Of a stretch of 64,000 nt of DNA, positions 27,446 to 36,644 are shown piece by piece. The stretch is from Acidobacteria bacterium Ga0077551 (GTDB lineage: Bacteria > Pseudomonadota > Alphaproteobacteria > Caulobacterales > Hyphomonadaceae). The number at the start of each line of letters is the position of its first letter. Positions within the stretch are counted from its first letter, which is position 1. Made by a program: the position numbers and the translations under genes. Where the stretch lies: positions 43,679-107,678 of the forward strand of contig LNFC01000016.1 in assembly GCA_001464545.1 (NCBI GenBank), in the 5' to 3' direction. The notes below the pieces were generated by a model. It saw only the letters and a list, made by a program, of their open reading frames with translations, made no database searches and was not told the origin of the DNA.

Positions 27446-28393
27446 ATGACGCTCGCATTCATCTTTCCGGGGCAGGGAAGCCAGGAAATCGGCATGGGCA
27501 AGGCGCTGGCGGAGGCTTTCCCCGCCGCCAGGGCGGTGTTCGAGGAGGTCAACGCGGCCCTCGGGCAGGATCTGTCGGGCCTGATGTGGGGCGGCGACCT
27601 CGCTGAACTCACTCTCACCTCCAACGCCCAGCCGGCCCTAATGGCGCACTCCGTGGCCGCCTACCGCGCGCTCGAGGCAAACTTCGGCATCACGGTGAAG
27701 GACGCCGCCTTCGTCGCCGGCCATTCGCTCGGCGAGTATTCCGCGCTAGCGGCTGCCGGGGCGATCAGCCTGGCCGACACGGCCCGCCTGCTGCGCATCC
27801 GGGGCAATGCCATGCAGTCCGCCGTGAAGCCCGGCGAGGGCGCCATGGCGGCGCTGCTCGGCGCCGAAGTGGAGCAGGCTGAAGCCGCCTGCGCTGCGGG
27901 GCGTGCGACCGGCGGGGCCTGCGAGATTGCGAATGACAACGCGCCCGGCCAGCTGGTCATCTCCGGCACCAAGGCGGCCATCGACGCCGCCGTCGCCTGG
28001 TCGCAGGCGAACGGCGTCAAGAAGGCGATGGCGCTCAATGTCTCCGCCCCGTTCCACTGTTCGCTGATGCAGCCCGCGGCCGACGCGATGGCGGAAGCGC
28101 TCGCGAAGACCGGCATCATGGCGCCGGGCGTGCCGCTCGTCGCCAACGTGTCGGCGTCTGCTGTCACCGATCCGGAAACGATCCGCGAGAACCTGGTGAA
28201 ACAAGTCACCGGCCGCGTGCGCTGGACCGAGTCCGTTCAGTTCATCGTGGCGCAAGGCGTCACGATGACCGCCGAGACCGGCAATGGCAAAGTGCTCACC
28301 GTCATGCAGCGTCGCATCGAGAAATCCCTGAACGGCTTCACCCTCGGCAACCCCGAGGACCTCGAAGCCTTCGCCAAAGCTCTCAAAGGATAA
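27446..28393 (+). CDS. fabD: Malonyl-CoA:ACP transacylase
   Basis: This 315-residue enzyme moves malonyl from CoA to ACP for fatty acid elongation. The FIFPGQGSQEIGMG opening, the nucleophile Ser94 in GHSLGEYSAL and His204 in APFHCSLM form the expected active site. ATG 27446 begins the conserved strand. It heads the cluster fabD-fabG-acpP-fabF. Confidence 0.97.
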   Translation: MTLAFIFPGQGSQEIGMGKALAEAFPAARAVFEEVNAALGQDLSGLMWGGDLAELTLTSNAQPALMAHSVAAYRALEANFGITVKDAAFVAGHSLGEYSALAAAGAISLADTARLLRIRGNAMQSAVKPGEGAMAALLGAEVEQAEAACAAGRATGGACEIANDNAPGQLVISGTKAAIDAAVAWSQANGVKKAMALNVSAPFHCSLMQPAADAMAEALAKTGIMAPGVPLVANVSASAVTDPETIRENLVKQVTGRVRWTESVQFIVAQGVTMTAETGNGKVLTVMQRRIEKSLNGFTLGNPEDLEAFAKALKG

Positions 28394-28398
28394 GAGAC

Positions 28399-29136
28399 AT
28401 GTTCGACCTCACTGGCCGCACGGCCCTTGTTACCGGCGCCTCGGGCGGCATTGGCCGCGCAATTGCGCTGGCGCTCTCGGAAGCCGGCGCCAAGGTCGCC
28501 CTGTCAGGCACGCGCGAAGCGGTGCTGCAGGAAGTCGCCGCGACCCTGAAGGGCGAGAGCGCCATCGTGCCGTGCAACCTGTCTGACCCCGCCGCCGTCG
28601 ACGCGCTTGTCGGCCAGGCCGAGGCGGCGCTCGGTCCGATCGACATCCTCATCGCCAACGCCGGCATCACACGTGACAAATTACTCATCCAGATGAAGGA
28701 CGAGGACTGGAACGACGTCATCAACGTCAACCTCGGCTCGTATTTCCGCCTCGCGAAGACGGCCGTCCGGGGCATGATGAAGCGCCGCCACGGACGCATC
28801 ATCGGCATCACGTCGATTGTCGGTGTCACTGGAAACCCCGGACAGGCGAATTATTGCGCCTCGAAGGCCGGGATGATCGGCTTCACGAAATCGCTCGCCC
28901 AGGAAGTCGCCAGCCGCTCGATCACGGCCAATACGATCGCCCCAGGTTTCATCGAATCGCCGATGACGGATGGCCTGCCGGACACGCAGAAACAGGCGCT
29001 TTTAGGGCAAATCCCGTCGGGCCGTCTGGGTCAGGGAAGCGACATTGCTGCAGCTGCGGTGTACCTCGCGTCCAACGAAGCGGCCTATGTAACTGGCCAA
29101 ACCCTGCATGTTAACGGCGGCATGGCGATGATCTGA
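28399..29136 (+). CDS. fabG: 3-oxoacyl-ACP reductase
   Basis: This 245-residue short-chain dehydrogenase reduces 3-oxoacyl-ACP with NADPH. The TGASGGIGRAIALAL cofactor loop, the NAGITRDKLLIQM motif, the Ser in ITSIVGVTGN and the YCASKAG Tyr/Lys pair are the family signature. It starts 5 bp after fabD. Confidence 0.97.
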   Translation: MFDLTGRTALVTGASGGIGRAIALALSEAGAKVALSGTREAVLQEVAATLKGESAIVPCNLSDPAAVDALVGQAEAALGPIDILIANAGITRDKLLIQMKDEDWNDVINVNLGSYFRLAKTAVRGMMKRRHGRIIGITSIVGVTGNPGQANYCASKAGMIGFTKSLAQEVASRSITANTIAPGFIESPMTDGLPDTQKQALLGQIPSGRLGQGSDIAAAAVYLASNEAAYVTGQTLHVNGGMAMI

Positions 29137-29249
29137 CCCTGCGCAGTCGCCAGCGAGACAAGGGCTTGGCGCTCTGCTGGAGTGTGTGCTAGGCGCAACA
29201 CAATGGTTCAAAAGAGGACCAGTCCTCAGTTATATCATGAGAGGTATTC

Positions 29250-29483
29250 ATGTCTGACGTTCTTGAGCGCGTGAAAAAAATTGTCGTCGAGAATCTCGAC
29301 GTGGAAGCCGATAAAGTTGTCGAAGGCGCAAGCTTCATTGACGACCTGGGCGCTGACTCCCTCGACCTCGTCGAGCTCGTGATGGCTTTCGAAGAAGAGT
29401 TCAACATCGAGATCCCTGACGACGTCCAGGAGTCGATCCGCTCGGTCGGCGACGCCGTGACCCACATCAAAGCGCACATCTAA
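29250..29483 (+). CDS. acpP: Acyl carrier protein
   Basis: This 77-residue acidic protein carries growing acyl chains on a phosphopantetheine arm. The attachment residue is Ser37 in [25 protein letters not shown] lies just before the ATG. It sits between fabG and fabF in the usual order. Confidence 0.98.
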   Translation: MSDVLERVKKIVVENLDVEADKVVEGASFIDDLGADSLDLVELVMAFEEEFNIEIPDDVQESIRSVGDAVTHIKAHI

Positions 29484-29497
29484 GCGCGCTGTCCGCG

Positions 29498-30784
29498 ATG
29501 TCCAAACGCCGCGTCGTCATCACCGGTATCGGTATCGTGTCCCCGCTTGCGATGGGACGCGAGGCCACATGGGAACGCCTGATCGCCGGGAAATCCGGCG
29601 CAGGTCCCATCGACAAGTTCGATGCGTCGGATCTTCCGTGCAAGATCGCCTTCCAGGTGCCTTACACGTCCGGACGCGGCGGTGGTGCGGGCGACCCGCA
29701 TGCCTTCGATCCCGACAAGTTCGTGACGGCGAAAGAACAACGCCGCACGGACGAATTCATCGTGTACGCGATTGCCGCGGCCGATGAAGCGCTCGAGGAT
29801 GCCAACTGGAAACCGGAAACCGATGAAGACCAGGAACGCACCGGCGTCCTGATCGGCTCGGGCATCGGCGGCCTAGAGACGATCTACGAGACCTCGATCA
29901 TCCTGCACGAACAGGGCCCCCGCAAGGTCAGCCCGTTCTTCATCCCCGCCTCGCTGATCAACCTCGCATCCGGCCAGGTCTCGATCCGCCACGGGCTGAA
30001 GGGACCGAACCATTCCGTCGTCACCGCCTGTGCCACCGGCGCGCACGCCATCGGCGACTCGGCGCGGCTGATCAGTTACGGTGACGCCGACATCATGGTC
30101 GCGGGCGGCGCCGAAGCCGTGATTGGCCGTCTCGGCATCGCAGGTTTCTGCGCGGCCAAGGCCATGTCCACCAGCTTCAACGACACGCCGGAAAAAGCTT
30201 CCCGCCCGTATGACAAGGACCGCGACGGTTTCGTCATGGGCGAAGGCGCTGCCGTGCTGGTGCTCGAAGAGTACGAGCATGCCAAGGCGCGCGGCGCGAA
30301 GATGTATGCCGAAGTCATCGGCTACGGCCTGACCGGCGACGCCTACCACATCACAGCGCCTGCCGAAGGTTCCGAAGGCGGCTACCGCGCGATGAAGATG
30401 GCGCTGAAGAATGCCGGCATCGATCCTTCCGAGATCGACTATGTCAACGCGCACGGCACCTCGACGCCGAAAGGCGATGAAGGCGAAGCCGGCGCGGTCG
30501 AGCGCACCTTCGGCGACCATGCGAAGAACCTTTCCATGTCGTCCACGAAATCTGCCGTGGGCCACCTGCTCGGCGCTGCCGGCGCGATCGAGGCGGCGTT
30601 CTGCGCCCTCGCGATTCGCGACCAGGTGATGCCGCCGACGCTGAACCTCGACAATCCGAGCTTCGAGACGGTGATCGACCTGATCCCGCACAAGGCCAAG
30701 AAAGGCCGCGTACGCGCCGCGATGTCCAACAGCTTCGGCTTTGGTGGCACCAACGCCTCGCTGATCATCCGCGAAGTCACCTGA
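29498..30784 (+). CDS. fabF: Beta-ketoacyl-ACP synthase II
   Basis: This 428-residue condensing enzyme elongates acyl-ACP with malonyl-ACP. The nucleophile is Cys178 in VVTACATGAHAIG, with the two active-site histidines in VNAHGTSTPKGD and SAVGHLLGAAG. The SFGFGGTNASL glycine motif ends the protein. It starts 14 bp after acpP. Confidence 0.97.
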   Translation: MSKRRVVITGIGIVSPLAMGREATWERLIAGKSGAGPIDKFDASDLPCKIAFQVPYTSGRGGGAGDPHAFDPDKFVTAKEQRRTDEFIVYAIAAADEALEDANWKPETDEDQERTGVLIGSGIGGLETIYETSIILHEQGPRKVSPFFIPASLINLASGQVSIRHGLKGPNHSVVTACATGAHAIGDSARLISYGDADIMVAGGAEAVIGRLGIAGFCAAKAMSTSFNDTPEKASRPYDKDRDGFVMGEGAAVLVLEEYEHAKARGAKMYAEVIGYGLTGDAYHITAPAEGSEGGYRAMKMALKNAGIDPSEIDYVNAHGTSTPKGDEGEAGAVERTFGDHAKNLSMSSTKSAVGHLLGAAGAIEAAFCALAIRDQVMPPTLNLDNPSFETVIDLIPHKAKKGRVRAAMSNSFGFGGTNASLIIREVT

Positions 30785-30873
30785 GGCCCGCGCGGACCGC
30801 ACTGCGTCACTTGATTTCCGGGCCGGGGAGGGCACGGTAAGACGGACCCCGGTGTCCGGCAAAAGAGGCTCTC

Positions 30874-31899
30874 ATGCGATTCCTGAAAGCGCTGTTTGTC
30901 TGGCTGTTCATGCTGGCCCTGATCGCAGGTGCTGGCGCGGTGGCCGGATGGGTGTGGTTCAACAACGAGCTGTCACGCCCTGGTCCGCTGACGGATGAAG
31001 CCGTAATCCAGGTCGAGCCCGGCGAAGCACTCTCCATGGTCGCAGACCGCCTGGAGGCGGCTGGTGTGATCCACGATGCGCGCCTGATGAAGCTCAAGGC
31101 CCGGATGGATGGCAGCGAACTCGAGATCAAGACCGGTGAATACCTGATCGACAAGGGCGCGACGGTTTCAGAGGTGCTCAGCATACTGACCGAAGGCCGC
31201 GCGCTGCTGCACAAGATCACGCTGCCGGAAGGGCGCACCACGGCGCAGCTCCTGAAGATCATCGAGAAAGACAAGATGCTGACCGGCGACATGCCGGAGG
31301 TGCTGCCGGAAGAAGGCACGCTGCTGCCGGACACCTACATGTTCCACCGCGGTATGACGCGCGCCCAGCTGATCGAGAAGATGCAACAGGCGCAGGCTGA
31401 CTTGTTGGAGGAACTCTGGCCCACCCGGCAGGAAGGCCTGCCGATCACCACGCCGCATGAAGCGGTGATCCTGGCCTCGGTCGTCGAGAAGGAAACGGGC
31501 AAGGCGGACGAGCGTCCGGAAATCGCCGGCCTGTTTACTACGCGCTTGAAGCGCGGCATGCGCCTGCAGAGCGACCCGACGATCATCTACGGCATCTCCA
31601 AGGGCGAGCCGCTCTACAACAAGGCGGGCCAGCGCCGCACGCTCTACCGCTCCGAGATCGACCGCCATACCGAATGGAATACCTATCAGGTCGACGGACT
31701 GCCGAAGACGCCGATCTGCAATCCGGGCGCCGACGCCATCCGCGCGGTGCTCGATCCTCCGGAGACGGAGTATGTGTTCTTCGTCGCCGACGGCAAAGGC
31801 GGGCACCTGTTTGCGAAAACGAATGCCGAGCACGAGCGCAACGTGGCGGCCTACCGCGCCTATGAGCGCGGCGAGATCGCAAGGGAACGGGCCAACTGA
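30874..31899 (+). CDS. mltG: Endolytic murein transglycosylase MltG (YceG)
   Basis: This 341-residue inner-membrane protein has one N-terminal membrane segment (residues about 7-27) and a periplasmic YceG domain. It cleaves nascent peptidoglycan strands. The catalytic glutamate lies in ASVVEKETGKADERP, and the TRLKRGMRLQSDPTIIYGI and NTYQVDGLPKTPICNPG motifs are typical. Its stop overlaps the yicC start (TGATG). Confidence 0.95.
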   Translation: MRFLKALFVWLFMLALIAGAGAVAGWVWFNNELSRPGPLTDEAVIQVEPGEALSMVADRLEAAGVIHDARLMKLKARMDGSELEIKTGEYLIDKGATVSEVLSILTEGRALLHKITLPEGRTTAQLLKIIEKDKMLTGDMPEVLPEEGTLLPDTYMFHRGMTRAQLIEKMQQAQADLLEELWPTRQEGLPITTPHEAVILASVVEKETGKADERPEIAGLFTTRLKRGMRLQSDPTIIYGISKGEPLYNKAGQRRTLYRSEIDRHTEWNTYQVDGLPKTPICNPGADAIRAVLDPPETEYVFFVADGKGGHLFAKTNAEHERNVAAYRAYERGEIARERAN

Positions 31900-32786
31900 T
31901 GGGGATACTTTCGGGGATGACCGGCTTTGCGCGGGTCACGGGGGAAGAAAGCTGGGGCGCCTGGGCTTGGGAGGCCAAGAGCGTCAACGGCCGTTCGCTG
32001 GACGTGCGCGTGAACTATCCGCCGGGTTTCGATCCGCTGGAGCGCGAGGTGAAAGCGATGGCGACCGAACGGTTCAATCGCGGCTCGCTGCAGGTCAGCC
32101 TGCGGATCGACATGGCGAGTGGGACAGGCGGCGTGGTGATTGATCATGTCCTGCTCGGCACGCTGGCTGAGGCCGCCCGCAAGGCGCTCGGCGCCGACCT
32201 GACGCCGGAAGCCATCGCGACGCTGATGACGCTGAAGGGCGTCGTCGAGACGGGCAGTTCCTCACTGCGCGACCTCGCCGCCGATGAAGCCGTCATGGCC
32301 ATCATCAGCGCGGGTGCAAGGCAGGCAATGGACCAGCTGGCCGAAGGCCGGCGCGCCGAGGGGGCTTCGCTGCTGGCGATGCTGTCGGGCCATCTGGACG
32401 CGATTGAATCCCTGTCGGCAGAGGCCGCAGAGCTCGCCGCCACGCAGCCGGGTCTGATCAAGGCGAAGCTGCTGAAGCAACTGGAAGACCTCGACCGCGA
32501 GGGGCGCATTGATGCGGAGCGTTTCGCCGCCGAGGCCGCCTTGTCGGCTGCGCGTGCGGATGTGCGCGAAGAGCTCGACCGCCTCGCCGCGCACGTGAAA
32601 TCCGGCCGCGACCTGCTCAAGGCCGGCTCGCCCGCCGGCCGCAAGATCGACTTCCTCGCCCAGGAGCTGAACCGCGAGGCCAACACCCTCTGCTCGAAAT
32701 CCGCCAGCCTCGAATTGACGAATGCCGGGCTCAGCCTCAAAGGGGTGATCGACCAGTTCAAGGAGCAGGCAGCGAATGTCGAATAG
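31899..32786 (+). CDS. yicC: YicC family endoribonuclease-like protein
   Basis: This 295-residue protein has the YicC N-terminal domain (SGMTGFARVTGE, WEAKSVNGRSLDVRV) and the C-terminal DUF1732 domain (RKIDFLAQELNREANTLCSK). E. coli YicC has been reported to act as an endoribonuclease. Both ends overlap neighbours, mltG by one base and gmk by 11 bases, so the three genes form one unit. Confidence 0.93.
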   Translation: MGILSGMTGFARVTGEESWGAWAWEAKSVNGRSLDVRVNYPPGFDPLEREVKAMATERFNRGSLQVSLRIDMASGTGGVVIDHVLLGTLAEAARKALGADLTPEAIATLMTLKGVVETGSSSLRDLAADEAVMAIISAGARQAMDQLAEGRRAEGASLLAMLSGHLDAIESLSAEAAELAATQPGLIKAKLLKQLEDLDREGRIDAERFAAEAALSAARADVREELDRLAAHVKSGRDLLKAGSPAGRKIDFLAQELNREANTLCSKSASLELTNAGLSLKGVIDQFKEQAANVE

Positions 32787-33429
32787 CGGACACCCGAAGG
32801 ACCATGGCCGCAGGCGCGGCCTGATGCTCGTGCTGTCCAGCCCCTCGGGCGCGGGCAAGACGACGCTGTCGAAGATGCTGCTGGACGAGTTCAGCGACGT
32901 CAAACTTTCGGTCTCGGCTACGACGCGCGCGCCGCGCCCGAAAGAGGTGGACGGCCAGGACTATTTCTTCCGCACGCCGGATCAGTTCCACGAGATGATC
33001 GAGCGCCGGGAGTTCCTCGAATGGGCGCACGTGTTCGACAAGTATTACGGCACCCCGAAGGCCGACACCGTCGCGCGGCTGGAGTCGGGCGAGGATGTGC
33101 TGTTCGATGTCGACTGGCAGGGCGCAGACGCACTGCACGACCAGATGCCGAATGATGTCGTCTCCGTCTTCATCCTGCCGCCGAGCATCGAAGCACTTGA
33201 AGCGCGCCTCGCCGGGCGCGAAGGCTCGACGCCGGAGATGGTGGGCCTGCGCATGGAAGGGGCCAAGCGCGAGATCATGCACTGGCGCCGGTACGACTAT
33301 GTCATCGTCAACGAAGACCTCGACATCGCCTATCAGCGCCTGAAGCGTATCCTGCTGACCGAGCGGCTGAAACGGCTGCGGCAGCTCGATCTCGAAGATC
33401 ACGTCCGCACCCTGCTGGGCGAGAGCTAG
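32776..33429 (+). CDS. gmk: Guanylate kinase
   Basis: This 217-residue enzyme phosphorylates GMP to GDP. The P-loop SPSGAGKTTLSK is at about residues 22-33, followed by VSATTRAPRPKEVDGQDYFF, FLEWAHVF and VLFDVDWQGA. The C-terminus (KRLRQLDLEDHV) is normal. The last 122 bp are also open on the minus strand as the tail of the rsmA frame. Confidence 0.97.
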   Translation: MSNSGHPKDHGRRRGLMLVLSSPSGAGKTTLSKMLLDEFSDVKLSVSATTRAPRPKEVDGQDYFFRTPDQFHEMIERREFLEWAHVFDKYYGTPKADTVARLESGEDVLFDVDWQGADALHDQMPNDVVSVFILPPSIEALEARLAGREGSTPEMVGLRMEGAKREIMHWRRYDYVIVNEDLDIAYQRLKRILLTERLKRLRQLDLEDHVRTLLGES

Positions 33430-34219
33430 GCGAGGCTCCGGCGCGCGCGGTCGGATCAAGGCCGCACTCCTGCAGCCATTCCTCGGCTTTCATCCCGCGC
33501 TTCTTCGCGAACGGCTTCAGCGCGGCGCGCAGCATCTTGCGGCGCTGGCCGAAGGCGGCGCCCGCGACCTGTTCCAGCAGCTCGACATGCGCGAACCGTT
33601 TTTCCGGCGGCAGCGGATCAAACACCGCCACCGCACTGTCCACTTTCGGCGGCGGGCTGAATGCCCCCGGCGGCAGGGTGAACGAGATGTACGGGCGGGT
33701 CACGGACTGCGCGAGCACCGCCAATCGTCCGTAGGCGTCCGTATCGGGTTTCGCACAGATCCGCTCGGCCACTTCCTTCTGGAACATCAGCGCCATCTCG
33801 CCGCGCCAGTCGCCCGCCTTCAGCCAGTCGACCAGCAGGGGCGTGCCGACATTGTACGGCAGGTTGGCGATGATCATCGCGGGGCTCGTGGCGCCGGCCT
33901 CTTCCAGCACCTTCTCCCAGCGTACCTTGCGCGCGTCTCTGGCGATCACGATCATCTGGCCACTCTTCGCCTCCGGCCATTCGAGGAGGGCTTCGGAAAA
34001 GCGCGGATCGGTCTCGACGGCGATGAGTTTTGCCGGGCCTTCATTCAGGATGGCCCGCGTCAGACCGCCGGGGCCGGGACCCACCTCAATGACGAACCGG
34101 TCCTTCGGTGAGCCGGCCGCATTGGCGGCGCGCTTCAGGATCGACGGGTCAAACAGGAAATGCTGGCCCAGCGACTTGCGGGCAGGGGCGTCGGTCAGGG
34201 GCGTGTGGTCGTCGCTCAT
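33308..34219 (-). CDS. rsmA: 16S rRNA dimethyladenosine transferase RsmA with abnormal C-terminus
   Basis: This enzyme dimethylates two adenosines near the 3' end of 16S rRNA. GQHFLFDPSILKR, the SAM-binding VIEVGPGPGGLTRAIL and the catalytic NLPYN motif are intact. Family similarity stops near residue 260 (LDPTARA, about base 33440). The usual last 12-20 residues are missing; instead the frame runs about 43 residues through the antisense of gmk with an unlikely Ala/Arg/Ser-rich tail. The core should still fold. The gene overlaps pdxA by ATGA and belongs to the lptD-surA-pdxA-rsmA group. Confidence 0.85.
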   Translation of the reverse strand: MSDDHTPLTDAPARKSLGQHFLFDPSILKRAANAAGSPKDRFVIEVGPGPGGLTRAILNEGPAKLIAVETDPRFSEALLEWPEAKSGQMIVIARDARKVRWEKVLEEAGATSPAMIIANLPYNVGTPLLVDWLKAGDWRGEMALMFQKEVAERICAKPDTDAYGRLAVLAQSVTRPYISFTLPPGAFSPPPKVDSAVAVFDPLPPEKRFAHVELLEQVAGAAFGQRRKMLRAALKPFAKKRGMKAEEWLQECGLDPTARAGASPSSRPAGCGRDLRDRAAAAVSAARSAGYASGADRRCRGLR

Positions 34220-35220
34220 GCGGCGGCTTTCTGGCGGTTGGCGGCGAAGGTCGCCGCGAGGCGGAGGGCGGCGATCAGGCTGCCGGGTTTGCAGGTGCCG
34301 GCGGCGGCCGCGTCATAGGCGGTGCCGTGATCGGGACTGGTGCGCACGATCGGCAGGCCCAGCGTCGAGTTCACGCCGCCCCACATGTCGAGCGTCTTGA
34401 CCGGGATCAGCCCCTGGTCATGCGTCATCGCGATCACGGCATCATAGGCGCCAGACAGCGCTTCGGCGAACACGGTATCGCCCGGGCGGGCCTGCGAGAC
34501 GCGGATACCTTCCGCCTGCAGACGATCCGCCGCCGGATTGATGATGTCGATTTCCTCGCGGCCGATCGCGCCGCCTTCGCCCGCGTGCGGGTTGAGGCCA
34601 GTGAACGCAATGCGCGGCGATACGATCCCGAACTCGCGGATCAGCGACGTGTGCACCACGCGCGCAATCCGCTCCAGCCGCCCGTCGCCCAGCACCCCGG
34701 AAACCTCCGCCAGCGGCATGTGGATCGTCGCGAGCGCCACTCGCAATCCGCCGCCGGTCAGCATCATCACCGGGCTCGCTGCCTGGCCTGCGGCCTCGCA
34801 CAGGTGCGCCACAAACTCCGTATGCCCCGGAAACCGGAAGCCGGTCGCGTAGAGCAGCGCCTTGTTGATCGGATTGGTCACGACGCCGGCGGCGCGGCCC
34901 GCGAGCGCGTCCGCAACGGCGATTTCGATGGCGCGCACGATAGCGGGCGCGGCGGCGTCATCTGCGCGCCCCGGCGCAATGCGCGGCACGCCGTCCAGCG
35001 CCAGAATCGGCAGCGCCTTCGCAAAAACGCGCGCCGCCTCGGCAGGCGATGCGATGACCTGCGTGGGTATGCCGGTGATCAGATGCGGGGCGCCGATCAG
35101 ATAAAACGCCAGCGCCGGATCACCGCGCAGTGCCGACCAGGCCGCCGCCGTTATGGCAGGGCCGCAACCGGCGGGGTCGCCCATGGTCAGGGCGAGAGGG
35201 GGAAGGGCATGTGCGCTCAC
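34216..35220 (-). CDS. pdxA: 4-hydroxythreonine-4-phosphate dehydrogenase
   Basis: This 334-residue NAD-dependent enzyme of vitamin B6 synthesis oxidises 4-phosphohydroxy-threonine. The LTMGDPAGCGPAI opening and the metal histidines in GHTEFVAHLCE, THDQGLIPVKT and SPDHGTAYD are present. It follows surA on the same strand and its end overlaps the rsmA start by four bases. Confidence 0.95.
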   Translation of the reverse strand: MSAHALPPLALTMGDPAGCGPAITAAAWSALRGDPALAFYLIGAPHLITGIPTQVIASPAEAARVFAKALPILALDGVPRIAPGRADDAAAPAIVRAIEIAVADALAGRAAGVVTNPINKALLYATGFRFPGHTEFVAHLCEAAGQAASPVMMLTGGGLRVALATIHMPLAEVSGVLGDGRLERIARVVHTSLIREFGIVSPRIAFTGLNPHAGEGGAIGREEIDIINPAADRLQAEGIRVSQARPGDTVFAEALSGAYDAVIAMTHDQGLIPVKTLDMWGGVNSTLGLPIVRTSPDHGTAYDAAAAGTCKPGSLIAALRLAATFAANRQKAAA

Positions 35221-35270
35221 GTTCGCGATGTCGCGCCAATTGGCCCGTCAGGCAAGCGCGTTTCGCGGCG

Positions 35271-36506
35271 TTAACGATAGATGATCGTCGCGTCGCGGCG
35301 GGAATTGCGCAGCTCACGCTCGGAAATCATGTTCAACTCGCGTGCCTTGATCGACGACTTCATGTCTTCCTTTGAAGGAAGAGCTTCAGCGCCATCCTGA
35401 CGGCGGCAGACATACATGACAGCAAGGCCATTGCCGATTGCAAAGATTTCAGTTGGGGATCCAACTTGCGTGGCCAGGACCAGCTGGCGGCCTTCTTCTC
35501 CCAGTTCGACCACATCAATGTCATCAAGGTCCTGGGCCCGCAGTTCGCTCTTGGAGTTGGCAACCGACTGGACATCGGCGCAGGTCTTGATCCGCGAAAT
35601 GGCTTCGGTCAGCGTCGCTTCCTTGCTGTCGGTCGTCACCAGGCGCTTGAGGTCGACCTTGGTGGTCGGCTGGCTCGGCTCGCGTTTGGCCGTGACAGAG
35701 AGGATGTAGACCCCGCTCTCGACTTCGATGGGCGGCAGCAATGACGGAACACTCGCAGCGAGCACGGCCTCTGATAGAGCCGGCGACAAGTCCTCAGCCG
35801 TCACCCAGCCCATGTCGCCGCCGGTGGCTGCGGTGGGCGCCGATGAGATGCGCTGCGCGGCGACGCGAAAATCGGCGCCCTGTTTGAGTTGCTCGACAAT
35901 CGAACCGGCCGCCTGAAGCGCTTCCGCGCGGGTTTCAGCATCCGGCGCGTAAAGGAAAATCTCGCCGACCCGGAACTGGGTTTTCTTGGAGGCTGTGCGC
36001 AGCCGGTCGAGGTGATCTTCAACCTGGTTGTCGGACACCCGGATGCGTGAGCCGAACAGGCCGCTCATCAGGCGGTTCCAGGCCAGATCGGCCCGGATCT
36101 GCTCTTCGAGGCTGACCGGGTTCACACCTGCAGCGACCAGCTGCTGGCGAAGACCGTCAGCACCAATGCCTGACTCGGCAGCCATATTGGTCATTTCGGC
36201 ATCGATTTCCTGAGGCTCCACGACAACCTCGAATTCGGCGACTCGGTCCAGCTGAAGGCGTTCATCGATCAATTGCTCCAGCGCCTGACCTGTAATCTGC
36301 TGGATCAGTTCCACCGAAGGTTGGTCGCGCCCCAGCGTCAGCAGCAGCAGACGCGCGCGCTGGCGCACATCCGAGTAGGATATCGGCTGGTCGTTCACGA
36401 TGGCTGCAATGCCTTCAAGCTGCAGGCGGTTTTCTTCGGCTGCCTGAGCCAGCGCCGAAGGCGCGCTCAAGGCCACAAGGGCCGCCATCAAGACTGCACG
36501 CACCAT
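35271..36506 (-). CDS. surA: SurA-like periplasmic peptidyl-prolyl isomerase / chaperone
   Basis: This 411-residue protein has a cleavable signal peptide (ALSAPSALAQA end near residue 21), a SurA N-terminal chaperone domain (IAAIVNDQPISYSDVRQRA) and one parvulin-like domain near residues 185-300 (FRVGEIFLYAP, GGDMGWV). It escorts outer-membrane proteins, LptD among them, through the periplasm. GGAGGA lies before ATG 36506. It sits between lptD and pdxA as in many proteobacteria. Confidence 0.9.
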   Translation of the reverse strand: MVRAVLMAALVALSAPSALAQAAEENRLQLEGIAAIVNDQPISYSDVRQRARLLLLTLGRDQPSVELIQQITGQALEQLIDERLQLDRVAEFEVVVEPQEIDAEMTNMAAESGIGADGLRQQLVAAGVNPVSLEEQIRADLAWNRLMSGLFGSRIRVSDNQVEDHLDRLRTASKKTQFRVGEIFLYAPDAETRAEALQAAGSIVEQLKQGADFRVAAQRISSAPTAATGGDMGWVTAEDLSPALSEAVLAASVPSLLPPIEVESGVYILSVTAKREPSQPTTKVDLKRLVTTDSKEATLTEAISRIKTCADVQSVANSKSELRAQDLDDIDVVELGEEGRQLVLATQVGSPTEIFAIGNGLAVMYVCRRQDGAEALPSKEDMKSSIKARELNMISERELRNSRRDATIIYR

Positions 36507-36644
36507 CAAGTCCTCCGTGGATCCTGACTTCCAGAACCCCGTTAAATGTTTCGCCCAGACCATACAAATTGCGGCCGGACGCGCAACGCAGCAGCACAGT
36601 AAGCCATGAAAAGTGGCTGTTTTCCGGCCTGCGCGCCGCCGGGG

